DNA of 61,213 bases, taken from the NCBI GenBank assembly GCA_002726655.1, contig PBRP01000044.1, forward strand, positions 1 to 61,213. Reading direction: 5' to 3'. Shown piece after piece: positions 34,375 to 43,859 of this stretch (position 1 is the first letter of the stretch; each line of letters starts with the position of its first letter). The stretch comes from Gammaproteobacteria bacterium. GTDB lineage: Bacteria; Pseudomonadota; Gammaproteobacteria; Pseudomonadales; Azotimanducaceae. The translations under genes and the position numbers were made by a program. The notes beneath the pieces are model-generated. The model was not told the origin of the DNA and ran no database searches. It saw nothing but the letters and a program-made list of their open reading frames with translations.

Positions 34375-35304
34375 ATGGACAGCATTGCCTTTCTCATTGC
34401 AGACACTGAGAGTATCGAGGATGGAAATTACCTGCGACTGGGCAACGAGCTTTTACAGCGGGGATTCGGCGTTGCTGTTTGCCTGATTGATTCTATATCA
34501 ATGCACGATTCAAACATCAGGGTGAAAGGCTTCACCCTCAACCGGGCAATGAACGATGGCGACTCGATTCCAGCACTTGAGTCTTTTGATCTTTCAATAT
34601 TTTCACATCTCTGGCTACTGTCTTTGGGATTTCGCCGGACCTTCCTTGACAAGATGCAACTTCTTTACTCAATCAGTGACAGGGTACACATCATCAATTC
34701 ACTGGATACAATAACCCACCTTAATAGCAAATATTTCCTCGCCACCAGGCCTGGTCAATTCAAGTACCCAGCAACCTACGCCTCTACCGACCCTGAAGAG
34801 TTATATCAAATTATGCAGCAGGGGGGCATGTGGATAGCAAAGCCGCCTGCGGGAAGCCTGGGACGCGAAGTTTTCCTGATAAGTCATGAGGATGCCAATG
34901 CCCGCGTGATTCTGGAAACCCTGTGCGGCCCAGATAAAGATCAGTTCACGCTCCTGCAGGCATATATTCAAGGAGTTGAAAAAGGTGAGAAACGTGTTCT
35001 GCTCGCCGGAGGGAAACCAATTGGCCAATATCGCAGAATCGCAAAAAATGATCACCGTAATAACCTACATCAGGGCGCAAGTAGCGAAATGTGCGAATTG
35101 ACCGCTCAAGAAACTCGCTACTGCATCGCACTCGGTGCTTTTCTCAAGGATTTTGGCGCTGAATTTGTCGGCCTGGACCTGGTCTACCCATGGATCATTG
35201 AATTTAACGTCATCAACCCCGGCGGACTGGTGACCATCGAAGAACTCGGTGGGCAGGATCTAACTGCAATGATTATCGACGAGATTGGCTTCACTCATTC
35301 TTGA
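34375..35304 (+). CDS. glutathione synthetase-like ATP-grasp protein
   Basis: 309 residues in the GshB layout: N-terminal substrate domain (IAFLIADTESIEDGNYLRLG), ATP-grasp core with AKPPAGSLGREVFLIS, QAYIQGVEKGEKRVLLAGG, RNNLHQGASSEM, and the metal-binding end EFNVINPGGLVTIEELGG. These match the order of GshB motifs (KPLDGMGG, PEIKEGDKR, NLAAGG, EINVTSPTC), but with several replacements, so it is a divergent GshB or a paralogue ligating other peptides. Divergent from nadA; tRNA-Lys follows 41 bp after the stop. Confidence 0.7.
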   Translation: MDSIAFLIADTESIEDGNYLRLGNELLQRGFGVAVCLIDSISMHDSNIRVKGFTLNRAMNDGDSIPALESFDLSIFSHLWLLSLGFRRTFLDKMQLLYSISDRVHIINSLDTITHLNSKYFLATRPGQFKYPATYASTDPEELYQIMQQGGMWIAKPPAGSLGREVFLISHEDANARVILETLCGPDKDQFTLLQAYIQGVEKGEKRVLLAGGKPIGQYRRIAKNDHRNNLHQGASSEMCELTAQETRYCIALGAFLKDFGAEFVGLDLVYPWIIEFNVINPGGLVTIEELGGQDLTAMIIDEIGFTHS

Positions 35305-35345
35305 GTTTTAGACACGAATCGGTATGATACCGCCCTTCCTTCTGT

Positions 35346-35421
35346 GGGCCGTTAGCTCAGTTGGTAGAGCAGCTGGCTTTTAACTAGTTGGTCCCGCGTT
35401 CGAGTCGCGGACGGCCCACCA
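35346..35421 (+). tRNA. tRNA-Lys (anticodon TTT)
   Basis: A 76-nt cloverleaf from GGGCCGT to ACGGCCC plus encoded ACCA. D-loop GTTAGCTCAGTTGGTAGAGC, anticodon loop CTTTTAA giving TTT, and T-arm CCGCG-TTCGAGT-CGCGG all pair. No integrase or attachment repeat is seen nearby; copy 2 of the miniature element starts 170 bp downstream. Confidence 0.95.
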
Positions 35422-35592
35422 TTTTCAAGATGATCCATATGGCAACAGCTTTGTCTCGCCCGTGGCTTCAAATGAATTTTCGCACTGCCTGCACCGACGG
35501 TGTCTGCTGACCAGTGCAGTTCTTCCTTGCTCCCCATATACGCTACTGCCATTTCATCCGCTGGATCCAAGCTTGTTATAGTTATGGCTCTA

Positions 35593-35836
35593 GCCCGGAT
35601 AATTCATGAAGGGACCGGAATTTAGGAGAAATCTGGCGAAGCATATTGGGCTAACTCCTGAAGACTCATAGCCGTAGCTATGGTTCAAAGGAGTTCGTTC
35701 AATAGGCAAAGCCAGATTTATACTAAAACCGGTCAGGTATAAACTGGATTCTTCAGAATACTCTCAATTTTCGATAACCTATTGAAACTGAACATGTTAA
35801 CAACCTCAGTAGACCGCCTTTGTGAAATGTTCGGGC
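35593..35836. mobile_element. miniature inverted-repeat element, copy 2 (244 bp)
   Basis: Ends match at 15 of 20 positions and are flanked by TA on both sides (35591-35592 and 35837-35838). The internal hairpin extends from AAATCTGGC (35629-35637) to GCCAGATTT (35711-35719), with inner pairs AACTCCT/AGGAGTT and apical CATAGC-CGTA-GCTATG (35667-35682). No ORF. It lies in the 427-bp gap 35422-35848 between tRNA-Lys and the ceramidase gene; the rest of that gap shows nothing recognisable. Confidence 0.85.
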
Positions 35837-35848
35837 TAGTCACCACAA

Positions 35849-37867
35849 CTATCTAATGATGAAGGTCTCTGAGGTGGACTCAAATTCGTGATGTTGATCA
35901 TCTGGGGACTGGTAAACGCCAAGATGCCGAATACGATATTCCCCCAGGGTCTGGTTATATGGAATCTGCCATTTTATTGTGGCAATAAAACTCCCGGACC
36001 GGTCATCACGCCGCCAACGAACCCTGGTGGACCAATCACTTTCAGTAGCAGTGGTCACCCAGCCCTTATCGCGCTTGTGCTCTACTCTGAGAAATTCATG
36101 GTTGGTACCGAAGCTGGCATTAGGATTCGCCGACCAGAACTCTGATATAACCAGGTCACCTGGCACAAATTGATCATGGGTGAGGGGAAAGGCTTCACCA
36201 TGGCTGACACTCTCCGGCATAGTATCCTCACCGCCTTCAAGCAATTTTTCTGTTGACCTGCCACGCCAGTCATCGTAGGCGATACTGCCTTCCACAGGAT
36301 CCCCATTTTCAAGTACCTTTGCCAGGTAGGAGGAGATCTCCTGGTAAGCCGGTAACGTCCATTTGCCATGCAGTGTATGTCCGCCTTCATATTGCTGCGT
36401 TTGGTATTCTTCCGGCGTGGTGATATAGCCGGCATAACCGTTTGCGTAGCCAGCTATGACGATGTACCTGGCCCATCCCCCCAATTGAGACAGAACAGTT
36501 TTCCGCAATCGCCTGCCAGCCATTGTCGTTACCTCTGCAGGTAATGCCAAAATAGCCAGTTGCCCTATTCGGGCAACCGTGATTGCACGTATCTGTGATT
36601 GCAGTGGTACTGTACCTGTCCCGGTTTCAAACAGGATAGCCTTTGGCTCCTGGCACCGCTTCACTTCTGGCGTCCATTCTGGAGCACCTGTAAGGAAGCG
36701 AATCAGGAAGTCGAGTATAAAATTCTGGTTCACCATACCTTCTTCAAAAAGGAAATGGCCACCACCGTCTTCGGTGGACCCGGCGGCAAATGTATAGCCG
36801 TAAGCTGATGGACAAGTTGTCTGGGTTCCAGCCTGCGTAAAACTTTCATCTACCTTCATACTGGAAAGGTCAACATAGATCTGGCGATAATCAATATCGC
36901 CCTCCAACAGTTCACTGGCGTTTTCAAACAGTTCTTCAGCAACCGCAAGCTGCCGCGCTCCAATGATCCTGGTACTTTCAAAATCGTCGGTTCCAGGGCC
37001 AGTATTATCAAGATTCAGGTTGGCCGTGACATCACCGGCATTCGATTGCGCGAATGCAGCGACAAAATCTTCTTTAGAGTTGTAGCTGACATCTTTTCTG
37101 CGTTCAAATTCGAGCGAGGCATAACCCTTGTGGTCGCCTGAAATTAGCCTGTTGTTGTAGGTCATCGATGTTGGGTGGACCGCAAACCAGTTGATCATCC
37201 CGATGTCGCCCGAATCATCGACAAACTTCAGCAGCGTCATGTCTTTGTCCGTGTTGTCTGCAAAGGCAGCACGTTCCCTCTCCGGATTTTGCAGGTAGGC
37301 AACAACGGACCGGTTCACTCCTGCCGCTTCAACCTTTCCAGTATTAATCAAGATACGGCCGGGCTGCAAATCATCGTGGGCAAAAACAATCGCATCGACA
37401 ATCCCCTCTATGATTTTGTTGTAATGCGCTGGGTAGAAAGCGCCCGATAGCGCGAACTCAGTTCGACTATGCCAATAGCCACCAGCACCTGCATGCGTAT
37501 GTGTTGCGCTCAAAATCACATTATCCAGCGAGTAAAGCTCACCATACTTCGCCTGAAGTCGGTCTATCACCTCAAGAACCATATTGTGTTCAATACTGCC
37601 TATGTCAGCACTGACAAATACGAGGCGTCTGCCCTGCCTGGCTTTTTTGGAAGTTCGTTCACCGATAATAAAGGCGCGGGTACGCAATCGAAAATGAAGG
37701 CCTTCGGTCAACTGGTCTTCACGCCCAAACCCCCACATCTGAATACCGAAGGCTGGTCCCGTTATATCTGCCATTCCTCGACCAATGAGATAATTCTGCG
37801 ATGAAAGTGCGCCTGCGCTTCCACTAAACAGGAGAAGTATCAAACTTAATCTCAGCCAAAAATTCAT
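35849..37867 (-). CDS. secreted neutral ceramidase
   Basis: 672 residues from ATG 37867 (AAAGGA upstream) with a signal peptide (cleaved near SAGA-LSS). Neutral/alkaline non-lysosomal ceramidase signatures: GRGMADITGP at the mature start, SATHTHAGAGGYWH (zinc His123 and His125), HPTSM (His231) and the active-site region LISGDHKGYA (Ser243). The C-terminal Ig-like domain of the family is present (about 530-672). It cleaves ceramide to sphingosine and fatty acid outside the cell, which suggests use of eukaryotic sphingolipids. The frame is open far upstream to 38185, but the signal peptide fixes the start. Confidence 0.9.
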   Translation of the reverse strand: MNFWLRLSLILLLFSGSAGALSSQNYLIGRGMADITGPAFGIQMWGFGREDQLTEGLHFRLRTRAFIIGERTSKKARQGRRLVFVSADIGSIEHNMVLEVIDRLQAKYGELYSLDNVILSATHTHAGAGGYWHSRTEFALSGAFYPAHYNKIIEGIVDAIVFAHDDLQPGRILINTGKVEAAGVNRSVVAYLQNPERERAAFADNTDKDMTLLKFVDDSGDIGMINWFAVHPTSMTYNNRLISGDHKGYASLEFERRKDVSYNSKEDFVAAFAQSNAGDVTANLNLDNTGPGTDDFESTRIIGARQLAVAEELFENASELLEGDIDYRQIYVDLSSMKVDESFTQAGTQTTCPSAYGYTFAAGSTEDGGGHFLFEEGMVNQNFILDFLIRFLTGAPEWTPEVKRCQEPKAILFETGTGTVPLQSQIRAITVARIGQLAILALPAEVTTMAGRRLRKTVLSQLGGWARYIVIAGYANGYAGYITTPEEYQTQQYEGGHTLHGKWTLPAYQEISSYLAKVLENGDPVEGSIAYDDWRGRSTEKLLEGGEDTMPESVSHGEAFPLTHDQFVPGDLVISEFWSANPNASFGTNHEFLRVEHKRDKGWVTTATESDWSTRVRWRRDDRSGSFIATIKWQIPYNQTLGEYRIRHLGVYQSPDDQHHEFESTSETFIIR

Positions 37868-38099
37868 AATCCTTTGCTGTAGCCTTTCATTTGGAGCACT
37901 GCTGCTATAACGATTTGGGTAACTGGATATATTGTAACCCGCTGGCTCCATTTTGGGCGCACCCTGCAAATTCACTAACGCATCAGTGCCCCTATGATTA
38001 CTATGGTCAACAAATCGCTTGATAAACATGAGATTACTATGGTTTAAAGGAGGGCCAAAAATAGAGTCTTCAAATTTCCCAGGTAACCAGGGGGTTCGA

Positions 38100-39767
38100 A
38101 TGAACGCAGATAACATCAAGTGGGATATCGAGGCTGACGTTGTTGTCCTTGGGTCCGGCGGAGCCGCACTAACCTCGGCCATCACAGCTCATGACAGCGG
38201 TGCCAAAGAAGTCATCATCGTTGAAAAGTCCGGTATGGTTGGAGGTACGACGGCCATGTCTGGTGGCATGTTATGGATACCGAACAATCACCATCAGCAG
38301 GAAAACAAGGTCTCGGATTCCTGGGATAAAGCTGTGACCTACCTGGATTCACTGGCTCCTGACATGCTCGACCCGGATACGCTGGAGGCATTTCTTGAAT
38401 CTGGCCCGGAAATGGTGCGCTACCTGGAGGAGCACACGCCAGTCCGGTTTCATTTGTATGAAAAGTTTCCTGATTATCATCCGGACACAAAGGGTGCCAT
38501 GCAAAACGGGAGCCGTTCCCTAGATAATGATGTGTTTCCGTTTGAACAACTGGGCAACTGGGCGACGCGAGTTAATCCACCCAAGATTGGCGCACCTTCC
38601 CCTATCAGTATGAGAGAAGCCATGTATGGTGGTGCATGGGATCCTGAAACACTTGCTGAACGACGAAAATCTGACTGCCGCGGGCAGGGGCAGGCGCTCA
38701 TCGGCGCCCTGTTGAAGGGGGTTCTGGATCGAAATATACCAATTCACTTTGAGCACCGTGCCCGCAAACTCTATAAAGATGGCTCCCGTGTGGTAGGCGT
38801 TGTGGCGGAACAGGCAGGGAGCGAGGTTCACATACGCGCGAGGAAAGGTGTGGTAATAGCTACCGGCGGATTTGAATGGAACAAGGAACTTGTGCAAACT
38901 TTCCTGCGCGGCCCCATGACTGGCCCCAACAGCGTTCCGGAAAATGAAGGTGACGGGCTGATAATGGCAATGGAGGTCGGCGCCAAGTTAGGGAATATGT
39001 CGAATGCCTGGTGGATGATGTCAAGGCTACAATCAGCGCCGCAGCACCGCGACGCGAAACCGGTATATCTGTTATGTCAGAATGAGCGGACCCTGCCGGG
39101 TTCGATCATGGTGAACCGGTCGGGCAAACGATTCGTGGATGAAGCGGTAAACTACAATGCCCTAGGCAGGGTACTCCATACCTTCGATGCCAAAGCGTTT
39201 GACTATCCCAATTTACCCTACTGGCTGATTTTCGATAGTCGCTTCAGAAGCAAGTACCCCATTTTCGGGCTTAAGCCTAAAACACCTGTTCCTCCCGAGT
39301 TCCATAGCGGCGAGACACTCACTGAGCTCGCCAAATCGATTGGCCTGGACAGTAAAACACTGGAGGCAACAGTGGCGCACTTCAACGCCGGAGTACTAAA
39401 AGGCCACGATGATGAATTCAACAGGGGTGATGATACTTACGGCAATTTCTGGGGCGATCAATCTTTTGAGCCCCCTCACTGCACGCTCGGAGTATTGAAT
39501 GAGCCACCCTTCTTCGCGGTAGAGCTTGAGGCTGGCGCTATCGGTACAAACGGCGGGCCAAAAACCAACGGCAATGCACAGGTGCTGGACTGGGAGGGTA
39601 ACATCATTGAGGGTCTTTACGCGGCAGGTAATGCCATGGCTTCGGTGATGACGAGGGTTTATGCGGGTGCAGGTGGCACACTAGGTCCTGGTTTGACGTT
39701 CGGATTTATCGCAGGACGTCATGCGGCTTCTGGAGGAAAAACAGCAGTTATGCGATCAAATCAGTAA
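38100..39767 (+). CDS. FAD-dependent dehydrogenase, 3-ketosteroid delta-1-dehydrogenase-like
   Basis: 555 residues from ATG 38100 (AGGGGG upstream). FAD dinucleotide motif VVVLGSGGAALTSAI (about 14-28), EKSGMVGGTTAMSGGMLW typical of KstD/fumarate-reductase flavoproteins, and the C-terminal FAD site ...YAGAGGTLGPGLTFGFIAGR. Without steroid genes nearby the substrate is open: ketosteroids or other enones. It is divergent from the ceramidase gene, and its 3' end overlaps the GGDEF-EAL gene by 20 bp. Confidence 0.8.
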   Translation: MNADNIKWDIEADVVVLGSGGAALTSAITAHDSGAKEVIIVEKSGMVGGTTAMSGGMLWIPNNHHQQENKVSDSWDKAVTYLDSLAPDMLDPDTLEAFLESGPEMVRYLEEHTPVRFHLYEKFPDYHPDTKGAMQNGSRSLDNDVFPFEQLGNWATRVNPPKIGAPSPISMREAMYGGAWDPETLAERRKSDCRGQGQALIGALLKGVLDRNIPIHFEHRARKLYKDGSRVVGVVAEQAGSEVHIRARKGVVIATGGFEWNKELVQTFLRGPMTGPNSVPENEGDGLIMAMEVGAKLGNMSNAWWMMSRLQSAPQHRDAKPVYLLCQNERTLPGSIMVNRSGKRFVDEAVNYNALGRVLHTFDAKAFDYPNLPYWLIFDSRFRSKYPIFGLKPKTPVPPEFHSGETLTELAKSIGLDSKTLEATVAHFNAGVLKGHDDEFNRGDDTYGNFWGDQSFEPPHCTLGVLNEPPFFAVELEAGAIGTNGGPKTNGNAQVLDWEGNIIEGLYAAGNAMASVMTRVYAGAGGTLGPGLTFGFIAGRHAASGGKTAVMRSNQ

Positions 39768-41133
39768 TGGGAATTTTGCGTCCCACTCCATAGCCCTGTG
39801 CAAAATCAACACCAATCTCGCGCAGAATTTCAAGAATTTCATCGTTTTCAACATATTCAGCGATAGTCTTCTTGCCCATGAAGTGGCCGATCTCATTGAT
39901 CGATTTCACGACCGCATAGTCATTGGGGTTCGTCTTGATATCTTTTACGAAAACACCATCGATTTTCAGATAGTCCACCGGCAGATTTCTCAGGTAAGAA
40001 TAGGAAGACAGACCCGTGCCAAAATCATCAAGTGAAAACTGGACACCAATCACCTTCATTTTCTCCATGAATTCGATCACCTCATCCAGGTTACCGATGG
40101 CTGCAGTTTCAGTAATTTCAAAACAGATTTTTGATGTAGGCAAGCGTGATTCATTGAACTGCTCGAGCACGAACTCCATAAAGTCATCTTCCGTCAGCGA
40201 GTTACCTGAGATATTGATTGAAAACGCACCCAGGTGTTCAAGTCGTAAGATGTTGGTGGCAATAAACTTAAACGCATTCTTGATTACCCAGCGGTCTATC
40301 GCCCCCATCCTGTTATAGGTTTCAGCCGCAACGATAAAGTCCTGTGGTGGCAGCGGTTTATCATCTTCATCCAATACGGTTAACAGGACCTCATAATGTG
40401 CATGCTCACCGGCAGACTCATCAATGGGTGAAATTATCTGACCATTAAGAACAAAACGGTTTTCTTCAAGGGATTTATCAATTTGTGAGACAAATTGCAT
40501 GATCCCCTTGCGGTGTTCCATTTCAGAGTCATTAGTCTCGTAAATTTGAATTCTGTCTCTGCCCGCCTCCTTGGCCACATAGCAGGCGGAGTCTGCCCCA
40601 CTAAGAATCTTCTTTACGCTATCTGTTTCGGAATCCACGTTGACCACACCACAGCTGGTCGTTAACGTAAACACTTCCTTTTCCCACTCAAAACGAAAAG
40701 CCTTAACGAGAGAACAAATTTCCTTGATGGCCGCCATGCCTTCATCCTTACCACAGTCCTCAAGTAACACACCGAACTCATCGCCACCCAGGCGGGAGAG
40801 AATCGTGTTATCTGACGTCTTGTCTTGGAGTTCCTGGCCCAAATCCACCAGGAGCTTATCGCCCGCATCATGTCCACCCGTGTTGTTGATGACTTTAAAT
40901 TGATCGAGGTCCATAAAAGCCACAACGTGATGGGCATTGTCTCGCTTGGCTGAATCCAGAACTCTCGCCAGCTCACGTTCAAACTCTTTGCGGTTAACCA
41001 ACCCGGTCAGTTCATCGTGGGTGGCCTGGTGTGTGATTTGATTATGCATATTCTGCAACATGCGATGGGATGCCCTGTCGGTCAGGGGAATATCTGATTC
41101 TTCAAGAATTTTTGCCTTTCCATCAAAGAGCAT
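39748..41133 (-). CDS. GGDEF-EAL C-terminal part of a split PilZ-DUF1631-GGDEF-EAL protein
   Basis: 461 residues from ATG 41133. GGDEF domain (about 35-195) with intact RLGGDEFGVLL but no RxxD inhibitory site five residues before it; EAL domain (about 215-461) with EVL in place of EAL, NISGNSL, EITET, LDDFGTG, LKID and AEYVE, so phosphodiesterase residues are mostly kept. Upstream the frame is open to TAG 41218-41220, encoding VSDNNARLVFVNRRGVKVNE, the last part of a DUF1631 domain whose first part is the preceding gene. No alternative start lies between. It is probably the detached C-terminus of one large c-di-GMP protein. Confidence 0.75.
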   Translation of the reverse strand: MLFDGKAKILEESDIPLTDRASHRMLQNMHNQITHQATHDELTGLVNRKEFERELARVLDSAKRDNAHHVVAFMDLDQFKVINNTGGHDAGDKLLVDLGQELQDKTSDNTILSRLGGDEFGVLLEDCGKDEGMAAIKEICSLVKAFRFEWEKEVFTLTTSCGVVNVDSETDSVKKILSGADSACYVAKEAGRDRIQIYETNDSEMEHRKGIMQFVSQIDKSLEENRFVLNGQIISPIDESAGEHAHYEVLLTVLDEDDKPLPPQDFIVAAETYNRMGAIDRWVIKNAFKFIATNILRLEHLGAFSINISGNSLTEDDFMEFVLEQFNESRLPTSKICFEITETAAIGNLDEVIEFMEKMKVIGVQFSLDDFGTGLSSYSYLRNLPVDYLKIDGVFVKDIKTNPNDYAVVKSINEIGHFMGKKTIAEYVENDEILEILREIGVDFAQGYGVGRKIPITDLIA

Positions 41134-41217
41134 ACTCGCCAGTTCTTCGACCGTTAATTCGTTTACCTTGACGCCGCGGCGGTTTACAAATACGAGCCTC
41201 GCATTGTTATCACTTAC

Positions 41218-43797
41218 CTAGGCAACAATCGCTATTTCAGATTCCTGGCCTGACTGACCAAATTCAACCCATTCGCCCACATGAAGACCCAGTGCCCTGT
41301 CTAGCTGCCGCTGCCAGCTAGAATCATTTTCCCTTTCTTCACGAATCCGATTCCGATCATCATCCCGGTTAAGTACATCGGCAAATCCGAGCGTCTCGGC
41401 AGCGGACTGATCAGATATATCGACCATGGACAGAGCACTTCTGCTTTCTTCACTGGTCAGCATCTGCCGAAGGTTATTAACCAGAGGCACCCTTTGACCT
41501 GGTTCGAAGGAAATGGAATCAAGCCCGCTCTCGATTTGCTCCAGTAGTTCTTCGGGTGGAATATAGTCGGGCCTGCCAGTATCGGCACTCCCATCCAACT
41601 GCTGCATTAGCTGGTCAAAGACGCGAACATGTTGCTTCCAGTCAGCGCTGTCCTGTCCCTGGCGTAAATGAGTATTGACCAGAAGATTGCGCCAGCCCGG
41701 GAGCAGTTTCATGACAACTTCTGGAACAAGGTCCTCGCTAAACTGCTGATCTATCTCATCAATAACGGCGCGCTGTGCATTCACCAGAGTTTGCTGACCT
41801 TCACTTGCCTTTACGGCCCTCTGCACATTCCCAGTGAAGGCACGTGATTGTCGATCAATGATTGGTTGCAACTCATTCAGGGCAGAATCAAAAACTGCAG
41901 GATCAGAGTCGTAGTTTTCGTTGATCTGGCCGATTATCTGTTCAACTTTGCGCTGTACACCTGCAGATTCTGACCCGCCGAGCGCTGCCAGCTTGTTTAC
42001 GACTTCCAGCGACCTGTGGGGGTTTTCATCGTTGAGAAAGTCATGCTGTTGTGAAGCCACTTTGCCTAGAGTCAATTCCAACTGACGAATCCAGTTCTTG
42101 GCACTCCCAGACAACATTGAATCTTCTTCGATCGTCTCCACCAGGTTATCTACAACATCCAACCGCTCCAGAGAAGATGGTGCAAGGCGCCTTTGCCTGC
42201 CACCTGCTAAAACGGTATCAAGAATTCTCTGTCGTATTGGAATCCGCTGACCCGAGCCCCCGGTCAAATCGTGCTTTAACGTCTGTAAAAGGTCCTGCAC
42301 TTCCTCAGGTTCTACATAGTCCTGTTCTTCAAATTCATCATCCTCGTAGAGGTCGTTGTGAGGGTCAAGAAGGTCCCGAACAGTAGAATAAATATTGCTC
42401 ATAGCCGATTCCGATTCCGGCTCAGCTTGTCTTGCTCGACCACGAGAACTTTGGGCACTCCGCCTTCCACGTGGCTCTTTTGATACGCGTTGCTTCCGCC
42501 GATACTGTAATTCTTCACGCAGCTCGTCCTGAAGATCCTGAAGTTCCTCCTCTTCTTCATCTTCGGCAGCTTTTTCCTCTTCCACCGTTTCTTCCTCTTC
42601 AACGGCTTCTGGCTTTTCTTCCTCTTCACTGCTTGCCTTTGGGACACTCGTTGTCGTTGAAATATAATCGTCATCCAGATCTGGGAAGAGCCCTGTGTCT
42701 TCAAGCAGTTTCGTCGCGGCCATATATAACTTGCGAAAAAGAGGAATGGCTTTTATTTCGTAGCCTGTGTAGACCTTCTGCCTAATTTCCTTGGGAAGGC
42801 TAATGGTCTGGATGGCATCGTCAAATGCGTGACATACAACGTCAACACCCAGCGGGTTAGCTTCAGAATGGCCCCATGAATCCACCATCATGCCCATACG
42901 GGTAAGCAGTTCCTGAATGTATTTTTCATATGACCGTCCGCTGCGTGCGATAATATTTGCTACCGCAAGCCAGTCTTCAAATTCTTCCGTATTGACCAGG
43001 GACAACTTCACTCTTTTGGCAGCCGACGCCTGCTTTCTTTCCTCATCCGCCTTTCTGCGTTCCTCCAAAAGCGTTTCCAGGTCCCTCGGATTGTCTATCT
43101 GGTCCAATACATCATTAGTAAACTGTTGGGTAACTGAATTCTTGGCCTTCTCAAGATTAGACATGGCTGCAAAATATTCACTTTGCTCCGCATTGGATTT
43201 GGCGTCCTTTGCCATCTCCAGCAACTCACCATCCAGGTACTTAAATATCGCGATTGTCATCTCAGGAAGAACTTTGGCGACGCCCTTGCGAATCGCGGCA
43301 ACAATTTTTTTGGATTCAGCTGGAGGCAGTCCCCCAGTCAAGAACGGGGATTTTTTTGCTAAAGAGAGGTTCTTGGAAGAGGCCTTTACCGACCCCGACC
43401 CTTTAGCAGCAGTGTCTGTTTCGGGCACTTTCCCAGGCTTGGGTTGTGCCGGCCTTCCCGATGTCTGTGCGGTGTAATTTCCGAGCGCTTCAATGACGGT
43501 TGCATCCATCCCCTTTGGGAAGTTGAGCCCGACACTACCCTCCATAACGCGAACTATTTTTCCTTCGAGTCTGAAATGCTTATCTTTACCATCTATGGGG
43601 ACTGTGAAATGGATACCAACCATCTCGCCAGGACTAATCCCGGGTATACCCCTGCGTGACCTGCCGCCTTCCTGTTCGACCAGCAGCATGCCACCAGCAC
43701 AATAGTCACTGATCATACACAACCAGGATCGACCCACAGTGGGGTGAACCAAGGCATTAACATTGATGGGATATCTGGGACTTCTTCGCTTGTCCAT
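41218..43797 (-). CDS. PilZ-DUF1631 N-terminal part of a split c-di-GMP protein
   Basis: 859 residues from ATG 43797 (an upstream TTG at 43809 is possible). N-terminal PilZ domain (about 1-105, KRRSPRYPINV and SDYCAGGMLL, with Cys where Ser is usual), then a DUF1631 region with a highly acidic linker (about 395-440). The protein ends VEFGQSGQESEIAIVA at TAG 41220-41218. DUF1631 domains continue there with Trp-Val-Ser, and the downstream frame indeed continues VSDNNARLVFVNRRG. A single TGG-to-TAG change therefore splits a protein of about 1,350 residues. Confidence 0.75.
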   Translation of the reverse strand: MDKRRSPRYPINVNALVHPTVGRSWLCMISDYCAGGMLLVEQEGGRSRRGIPGISPGEMVGIHFTVPIDGKDKHFRLEGKIVRVMEGSVGLNFPKGMDATVIEALGNYTAQTSGRPAQPKPGKVPETDTAAKGSGSVKASSKNLSLAKKSPFLTGGLPPAESKKIVAAIRKGVAKVLPEMTIAIFKYLDGELLEMAKDAKSNAEQSEYFAAMSNLEKAKNSVTQQFTNDVLDQIDNPRDLETLLEERRKADEERKQASAAKRVKLSLVNTEEFEDWLAVANIIARSGRSYEKYIQELLTRMGMMVDSWGHSEANPLGVDVVCHAFDDAIQTISLPKEIRQKVYTGYEIKAIPLFRKLYMAATKLLEDTGLFPDLDDDYISTTTSVPKASSEEEEKPEAVEEEETVEEEKAAEDEEEEELQDLQDELREELQYRRKQRVSKEPRGRRSAQSSRGRARQAEPESESAMSNIYSTVRDLLDPHNDLYEDDEFEEQDYVEPEEVQDLLQTLKHDLTGGSGQRIPIRQRILDTVLAGGRQRRLAPSSLERLDVVDNLVETIEEDSMLSGSAKNWIRQLELTLGKVASQQHDFLNDENPHRSLEVVNKLAALGGSESAGVQRKVEQIIGQINENYDSDPAVFDSALNELQPIIDRQSRAFTGNVQRAVKASEGQQTLVNAQRAVIDEIDQQFSEDLVPEVVMKLLPGWRNLLVNTHLRQGQDSADWKQHVRVFDQLMQQLDGSADTGRPDYIPPEELLEQIESGLDSISFEPGQRVPLVNNLRQMLTSEESRSALSMVDISDQSAAETLGFADVLNRDDDRNRIREERENDSSWQRQLDRALGLHVGEWVEFGQSGQESEIAIVA

Positions 43798-43859
43798 TAC
43801 ACTCGTCAACGTACGGGTATCAAGTAATAATAACAGACTGCGAGGAAAGTGTAGCCCTC

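Noticed and set aside
35352-35570. 72-codon minus-strand ORF
   Set aside because: It runs antisense through the tRNA-Lys gene; an artefact.
35346-35836. Integrated island at tRNA-Lys
   Set aside because: No integrase and no repeat of the tRNA 3' end was found downstream; only the miniature element lies there.
38019-38099. Earlier start for the KstD-like gene
   Set aside because: The conserved FAD domain begins just after ATG 38100, which has AGGGGG upstream; the extension is not family-like and overlaps the ceramidase promoter region.
11538-43797. Recoding of TAG as a sense codon to explain two amber interruptions
   Set aside because: Many intact genes in the window end in TAG (for example those ending at 3958 and 4595, and the minus-strand genes ending at 17315 and 26894), and the third interruption is TAA, so a code change is not supported.
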